From NCBI RefSeq assembly GCF_040686855.1, contig NZ_JBFBOG010000002.1, positions 558,001-622,000 of the forward strand: a DNA stretch of 64,000 bases, read 5' to 3'. This stretch comes from Leifsonia sp040686855. GTDB taxonomy: Bacteria; Actinomycetota; Actinomycetes; Actinomycetales; Microbacteriaceae. Position 1 is the first letter of the stretch, and every line of letters begins with the position of its first letter. Below the pieces are notes generated by a model. It ran no database searches, was not told the DNA's origin, and worked only from the letters and a program-made list of their open reading frames with translations. A program made the position numbers and the translations under genes. Positions 59,414-64,000 of the stretch are shown here, in pieces.

Positions 59414-60594
59414 CCGCCATCCGACTGCGGGGCTCGGTCGCCCCCGCCGCACCCACCGCGGAGGCCGCTCCCCTCCTGGTGCTCCTGCCGTCGCTGGGAA
59501 CGACGACCGAGTTGTGGGACGGTGTCGTCGCCGAGTTCGCGCAGGCGACCGACCGTCCGCGCATCCTGCGCATCGACCTCCCCGGCCACGGGGCTTCTCC
59601 GGCCGCACGGACGGCCTTCACTGCCGGGGATCTGGCTCGGGGCGTCCTCGACGTCGTCGACGAGGTGGGGGGCGGAGCCTTCCATGTCGCGGGCGATTCG
59701 CTGGGCGGTGCGGTCGCGCTCGAGCTCGCCCTCACGGTCCCGGACCGCGTGCGCAGCCTGACGATGTTCTGCTCGGGCGCGGCGATCGGCACTCCGGAGG
59801 GATGGGCGCAGCGCGCGGCGCAGGTCCGCGCCTCCGGCACCGCCTCGGTCGTGGCGGGCAGCGCCGAGCGGTGGTTCGCGTCCGGCTACCTCGACGCCCA
59901 CCCGGACGGACCCGGCGGCCGAGCGCTGCGGACGCTGGTCGACGTCGACGACGAGTCGTACGCGCTGTGCTGCGAGGTGCTTGCCGGCTTCGACCGCCGC
60001 GCCGACCTCGGAGCGGTCAGCACCCCGGCGGTCATCGTCGCCGGCGCGCACGACGCCGTGACGACACCCGCCCTCATGCGCGAGCTGGCCGACCGCATCC
60101 ATGGTGCGCGGTTCATCGAGCTGCCGGACGCGGGCCACCTGATCCCGCTGGAGGACCCCGAGGCCGCGGCCGAGCTGCTGCGGACGGCCATCGCCGAACG
60201 AGGGACCGCGGAGACCGGGATGCGGGTGCGCCGCGCGGTGCTCGGCGACGCCCACGTGGACCGCGCCACCGCGGCGATCACCCCCGAGACCGCCGCCTTC
60301 CAGGACTTCATCACCCGGTACGCGTGGGGCGAGGTGTGGTCGCGCCCGCAGCTGACCCGCTCGCAGCGGTCGATCGCCACGCTCGCCAGCCTGGTCACCG
60401 GCGGTCATGAGAACGAGTTCCGGATGCACGCCCGCGCAGCTCTGCGGAACGGGCTCACCCCCACCGAGATCGCCGAGGTCGTGCACCACACCGCCCTCTA
60501 CGCCGGGCTGCCCGCTGCGAACAGCGCCATGGCGATCCTGCGCGAGGTCTTCGCCGAGACAAATACAGAACAGACGGAGGAGCCGAATGGATAA
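59410..60594 (+). CDS. pcaL: Fused beta-ketoadipate enol-lactone hydrolase and carboxymuconolactone decarboxylase
   Basis: A 394-residue PcaD-PcaC fusion, the form common in actinobacteria. Residues 1-265 are the alpha/beta hydrolase, with nucleophile Ser97 (VAGDSLGGAV), Asp in AGAHDAVTTP and His in PDAGHLIPLE. Residues 271-394 are the carboxymuconolactone decarboxylase (MRVRRAVLGDAHVDRAT; GHENEFRMHARAALRNGLTP). One protein thus performs two consecutive steps to beta-ketoadipate. GTG start; it overlaps pcaI by eight bases. Confidence 0.95.
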   Translation: MTAIRLRGSVAPAAPTAEAAPLLVLLPSLGTTTELWDGVVAEFAQATDRPRILRIDLPGHGASPAARTAFTAGDLARGVLDVVDEVGGGAFHVAGDSLGGAVALELALTVPDRVRSLTMFCSGAAIGTPEGWAQRAAQVRASGTASVVAGSAERWFASGYLDAHPDGPGGRALRTLVDVDDESYALCCEVLAGFDRRADLGAVSTPAVIVAGAHDAVTTPALMRELADRIHGARFIELPDAGHLIPLEDPEAAAELLRTAIAERGTAETGMRVRRAVLGDAHVDRATAAITPETAAFQDFITRYAWGEVWSRPQLTRSQRSIATLASLVTGGHENEFRMHARAALRNGLTPTEIAEVVHHTALYAGLPAANSAMAILREVFAETNTEQTEEPNG

Positions 60595-61369
60595 GACCTA
60601 CGCGTCGGCGGCCGAGGCCGTGGCCGACATCCCGGACGGCGCCTCCCTCGCCGTCGGCGGGTTCGGCCTGTCCGGCGTCCCGATCGTCACCATCCGGGCT
60701 CTGCTTGCGCGCGGAGTCGGCGGTCTGGAGGTCGTCAGCAACAACTGCGGCGTCGACGGCTGGGGCCTGGGCGAACTGCTCGCGGCCGGCCGCATCCGCC
60801 GGGTGATCGCGAGCTACATCGGCGAGAACAAGGAGTTCGCCCGGCAGTACCTCGGCGGCGAGGTCGAGGTGGAGCTGACCCCGCAGGGCACGCTCGCCGA
60901 ACGGCTGCGGGCGGGCGGCGTCGGCATCCCCGCGTTCTTCACCGCGACGGGAGCGGGCACCGCGGTCTCCGACGGCGGGATGCCCATCCGCTACGCGCCG
61001 GACGGCTCCGTCGCGGAGGCGAGCGCACCGAAGGAGCTGCGCCCGTTCGACGTCTTCGGCTCCACGCGCGAGTACGTGCTGGAGACAGCGATCCGCACCG
61101 ACTTCGGCCTGGTGCGGGCGGCGGTCGGCGACCGGCACGGCAACCTGCGCTTCGAGAAGTCCACCCGCAACTTCAACCCGCTCGCCGGCATGGCCGGGCG
61201 CATCACCATCGCCGAGGTGGACGAGCTGGTCGAGCCCGGCGTGCTCGGCCCCGACGACATCCACCTGCCCGGGATCTACGTGGACCGCGTCGTCGCGCTG
61301 ACGCCCGAGCAATCCGCCGACCTCCCGATCGAGAAGACCACCGTCCGCCCCCGCCCGGAAGGAGCCTGA
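60587..61369 (+). CDS. pcaI: 3-Oxoadipate CoA-transferase subunit A
   Basis: A 260-residue class I CoA-transferase subunit: LAVGGFGLSGVPIVTIRAL, VVSNNCGVDGWGLGELL, and FFTATGAGTAVSDGG. With PcaJ it moves CoA from succinyl-CoA to beta-ketoadipate. GGAGGAG lies before the ATG at 60587. It ends two bases before pcaJ. Confidence 0.95.
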   Translation: MDKTYASAAEAVADIPDGASLAVGGFGLSGVPIVTIRALLARGVGGLEVVSNNCGVDGWGLGELLAAGRIRRVIASYIGENKEFARQYLGGEVEVELTPQGTLAERLRAGGVGIPAFFTATGAGTAVSDGGMPIRYAPDGSVAEASAPKELRPFDVFGSTREYVLETAIRTDFGLVRAAVGDRHGNLRFEKSTRNFNPLAGMAGRITIAEVDELVEPGVLGPDDIHLPGIYVDRVVALTPEQSADLPIEKTTVRPRPEGA

Positions 61370-61371
61370 GG

Positions 61372-62022
61372 ATGCCGCGCACCCGCGACGAGATGGCCGC
61401 CCGCGCCGCCCTGGAGCTGGAGGACGGCTCGTACGTCAACCTCGGGATCGGGCTGCCCACGCTCATCCCGAACCACCTGCCCGACGGCGTGCACGTCGTC
61501 CTGCACTCGGAGAACGGCATCCTCGGCGTCGGCCCGTACCCGTGGGAGGGCGAGGAGGACCCGAAGCTCATCAACGCCGGCAAGGAGACCGTGACCGTGC
61601 TCCCCGGCGCGAGCTACTTCGACTCGGCCGCCAGTTTCGGCATGATCCGCGGCGGCCGCATCGCCACCGCTGTGCTCGGGGCCATGCAGGTCTCCGCCGC
61701 CGGAGACATTGCCAACTGGGCCGTTCCCGGCAAGATGGTCAAGGGGATGGGCGGCGCGATGGACCTGGTCAACGGCGCGGAGCGCGTCATCGTCGTCATG
61801 GAGCACGTCGCGAAGGACGGCACTCCGAAGCTGGTGGAGCAGTGCGCGCTCCCGCTCACCGGTCGCGGATGCGTCGACCGGATCATCACCGACCTCGCCG
61901 TCATCGACGTCACCGAGGAGGGCCTGGTGCTGCGCGAGCTCGCACCGGGCGTCACCGAGCAGGAGGTCGTCGCGGCAACCGGGGCGCCCCTGACCGTCGC
62001 GCTGGAGGCCGTCGATGCCTGA
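61372..62022 (+). CDS. pcaJ: 3-Oxoadipate CoA-transferase subunit B
   Basis: A 216-residue subunit. YVNLGIGLPTLIPNHLPDG is the CoA-transferase opening, and Glu in HSENGILGVGPYP is the catalytic glutamate that forms the thioester intermediate. VPGKMVKGMGGAMDLVNGA matches the late signature. Overlaps pcaF by eight bases. Confidence 0.95.
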   Translation: MPRTRDEMAARAALELEDGSYVNLGIGLPTLIPNHLPDGVHVVLHSENGILGVGPYPWEGEEDPKLINAGKETVTVLPGASYFDSAASFGMIRGGRIATAVLGAMQVSAAGDIANWAVPGKMVKGMGGAMDLVNGAERVIVVMEHVAKDGTPKLVEQCALPLTGRGCVDRIITDLAVIDVTEEGLVLRELAPGVTEQEVVAATGAPLTVALEAVDA

Positions 62023-63229
62023 GCTGCGCGAGGTCGTCATCTGCTCGCCCCTGCGCACTCCGGTGGGGCGCATGGGCGGCGCGCTCGCCCCGGCGCCCGC
62101 TCTGACGCTGGCCGAGACCGTGCTGCGCGCGGTGCTCGAGCGGACCGGCGTCGATCCGGCGTCGGTGGAGGGCGTGATCGGCTCCCAGGGCTACCCGACC
62201 ATGGAGGCGCCCGCGTTCGGGCGCGTCGCCGCGCTGAACGCCGGCTTCCCGGTCACGACCACCGGCTACCAACTCGACCGTCGCTGCGGCTCGGGGCTGC
62301 AGGCGGTCATCAATGCGGCGATGGAGGTGCAGACCGGTGCGAGCGACGTCCTGATCGCTCTCGGCGCCGAGTCCATGTCGAATGCGCCGCTGTACACGGA
62401 GCAGGGACGGCGCGGGCTCCCGCCGGGCGGCCTGCTGCTGCACGACGCCCTCGCTCGGGGCCGGGAGACGGTCGGCGGCCGGAACCATCCCACGCCCGAG
62501 GGCAACGTCGGCTCGGCGGAGGAGCTGCGGCGACGCTACGGCATCCCGCGCGAGGCCCAGGACGCGTTCTCGCTCCGCTCGCACCAGCGCGCCGTCGCCG
62601 CGCAGCAGTCCGGCGCATTCGACGCCGAGCTGGTGCCGGTCGTGGTGCCCGGCCGCCGGGGCGACGTCGTCGTCGACCGGGACGAGCATCCCCGGGCCGA
62701 CACGACGCTGGAGGCGCTAGCAGCTCTCCGCCCGATCCTCGGCCGCTCGGATCCCGAGGCGACGGTCACCGCCGGCAACTCGAGCGGGCAGAACGACGCC
62801 GCGGCAGCGGCGATCGTCACCACCCCGGAGCGCGCGGCTGAGCTCGGGCTCACCCCGATGCTCCGGCTGCTCTCGTGGGCGGTGGCGGGGAACGAGCCGC
62901 AGGTGTTCGGCGTCGCGCCGGTGCCGGCTGCCAATCGCGCCTTGACGCGGGCCGGACTCTCGTGGTCCGACATCGACGTGATCGAGCTCAACGAGGCGTT
63001 CGCCGTGCAGGTGCTCGCATGCCTCGCCGACTGGGGCATCGACGCCGAGGACCCGCGACTCAACCCACGCGGCAGCGGCATCTCGATCGGGCATCCGATC
63101 GGCGCGACCGGGCTCAGGATGCTCGCCACGCTCGCTCACGAGCTCCCTGCCCTCGGCGGCACACTCGCAGTCGAGACGATGTGCATCGGCGGGGGACAGG
63201 CGCTCGCCGCAGTGTTCGAGCGTGCTTGA
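62015..63229 (+). CDS. pcaF: Beta-ketoadipyl-CoA thiolase
   Basis: A 404-residue thiolase. The acylated Cys is in DRRCGSGLQAV, ELNEAFAVQVLA and the His of NPRGSGISIGHPIGATGLRM follow, and the second Cys is in TMCIGGGQAL. It splits beta-ketoadipyl-CoA into succinyl-CoA and acetyl-CoA, the last step of the pathway. Last gene of the pob-pca operon. Confidence 0.95.
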   Translation: MPELREVVICSPLRTPVGRMGGALAPAPALTLAETVLRAVLERTGVDPASVEGVIGSQGYPTMEAPAFGRVAALNAGFPVTTTGYQLDRRCGSGLQAVINAAMEVQTGASDVLIALGAESMSNAPLYTEQGRRGLPPGGLLLHDALARGRETVGGRNHPTPEGNVGSAEELRRRYGIPREAQDAFSLRSHQRAVAAQQSGAFDAELVPVVVPGRRGDVVVDRDEHPRADTTLEALAALRPILGRSDPEATVTAGNSSGQNDAAAAAIVTTPERAAELGLTPMLRLLSWAVAGNEPQVFGVAPVPAANRALTRAGLSWSDIDVIELNEAFAVQVLACLADWGIDAEDPRLNPRGSGISIGHPIGATGLRMLATLAHELPALGGTLAVETMCIGGGQALAAVFERA

Positions 63230-63316
63230 TGCCCTGCCCACCGCTCGGTGTGGTGCCTATCATGAGCGTGCACGGGCGCCCCGGGCGCCCGGAGGCGATC
63301 TTGACGGAGGACCCGA

Positions 63317-64000
63317 ATGGCCTACCTCGAACGACAGACTCCGCTGCCCGACTTCTCGACCGACGCCGTCCATTCTGACGCCGTGCCCGCGCCTGGGAAC
63401 GAGGTCTCCACCGGAGCCCTTCCCGGGGCCGCGCGAGTCCATGAACTCATCGAGACCGCCCACGAGCGCTATCGCGGCCTGGACGACGGGAAGGTCGCCG
63501 ACTACATCCCTTCGCTCGGCCGAGCGGATCCGGCCCTCTTCGGCATCAGCGTCTGCGGCGTCAGGGGGCAGACCACGAGCGTCGGCGACTCCGCCCACCC
63601 CTTCTCGATCCAATCGATCTCCAAGGTGTTCGTGTTCGCGCTGGTGTGTCACGAACTGGGGCATTCGGAGGTGTCGCGTCGGGTCGGCGTCAACAACACG
63701 GGCCTCCCGTTCAACTCCGTCATGGCTCTCGAGCTGAGCGACGGCGACCCTAGGAATCCGCTCGTGAACGCCGGCGCGATCACGACGACGAGCCTCGCGC
63801 CCGGCTCGACGGCCGCCGAGAAGTGGGACTTCGTGCAGCGCGGGCTGTCCCGCTTCGCCGGTCGGCAGCTTGAGGTCGACGACGAGGTCTACGCATCGGA
63901 GTCGGCCACCAACCAGCGCAACCGGGCGATCGCCCGGCTCCTGCAGAGCTATGGGCGGGTGGAGTTCGACCCGCTTCAGGCGACCGACGTCTACACGAGA
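63317..64000 (+). CDS. glsA: Glutaminase, N-terminal 228 residues (cut by window edge)
   Basis: The frame is open from the ATG at 63317 to the window end. It matches serine-dependent glutaminases (GlsA/YbgJ-like): YIPSLGRADPALFGISVCG, the catalytic Ser-x-x-Lys in IQSISKVFVFA (about 99-105), NPLVNAGAITT and YASESATNQRN. It hydrolyses glutamine to glutamate and ammonia. GGAGGACC lies before the ATG. It is separated from pcaF by 87 bases and is probably not part of that operon. Confidence 0.9.
   Translation, partial: MAYLERQTPLPDFSTDAVHSDAVPAPGNEVSTGALPGAARVHELIETAHERYRGLDDGKVADYIPSLGRADPALFGISVCGVRGQTTSVGDSAHPFSIQSISKVFVFALVCHELGHSEVSRRVGVNNTGLPFNSVMALELSDGDPRNPLVNAGAITTTSLAPGSTAAEKWDFVQRGLSRFAGRQLEVDDEVYASESATNQRNRAIARLLQSYGRVEFDPLQATDVYTR

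Overview
The window is high-GC DNA with tightly packed genes, many GTG starts, ATGA/GTGA stop-start overlaps and GGAGG-type ribosome binding sites. Gene content (PcaL-type PcaD-PcaC fusion, ROK, IclR and LysR regulators, DUF6379 proteins) points to an actinobacterium, most likely Microbacteriaceae (Leifsonia/Microbacterium-like). That placement is inferred from gene families; there is no rRNA here.

Left flank (1-12.3 kb): ordinary and somewhat scarred DNA. It holds the start of a membrane protein cut by the window edge, a small zinc-ribbon protein, a decayed IS5-type transposase, a DUF218 protein, and a minus-strand operon of a quinone-oxidoreductase-like enzyme, two tandem GNAT proteins and a small unknown. 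A divergent NTF2-like/MFS pair follows, with two matching palindromes in the shared promoter region and a TetR gene after it. Next come a tRNA 3'-end fragment with a strong terminator, a flavin monooxygenase, a GH39-like protein that appears to lack its catalytic glutamates, and an internally deleted amine oxidase.

Central catabolic island (12.3-41 kb): the main interest. It encodes two GMC flavin oxidoreductases, a Gfo/Idh/MocA dehydrogenase, a ThuA-like protein, five DUF6379 domains and nine sugar-phosphate-isomerase/epimerase TIM barrels (three in two-gene or fused DUF6379 arrangements of particular note). It also has a sugar ABC transporter, GH43 and GH106-like glycosidases without export signals, and NTF2-fold proteins. 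The best reading is intracellular breakdown of plant glycosides by C3 oxidation followed by elimination, as in the Car/Dfg/Dgp C-glycoside systems: a 3-oxidase makes a 3-keto glycoside and a DUF6379/TIM-barrel complex cleaves the sugar-aglycone bond. Two proteins fuse the two subunits in one chain. A LysR gene and a ROK gene flank the island's transcription units.

Aromatic section (41-63.2 kb): an extradiol dioxygenase, cyclase-family hydrolase, flavin monooxygenase, FAH-family hydrolase, SDR and C-C-hydrolase-like alpha/beta hydrolase form one operon that could open the released aglycone ring. A TetR gene, an amidohydrolase and a dipeptide/oligopeptide-type ABC importer follow. Then an IclR gene and pobA-pcaHGBLIJF, which take 4-hydroxybenzoate through protocatechuate and beta-ketoadipate to succinyl-CoA and acetyl-CoA. 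Sugar removal, ring opening and the beta-ketoadipate pathway thus lie side by side, consistent with growth on plant polyphenol glycosides. The window ends inside a glutaminase gene.
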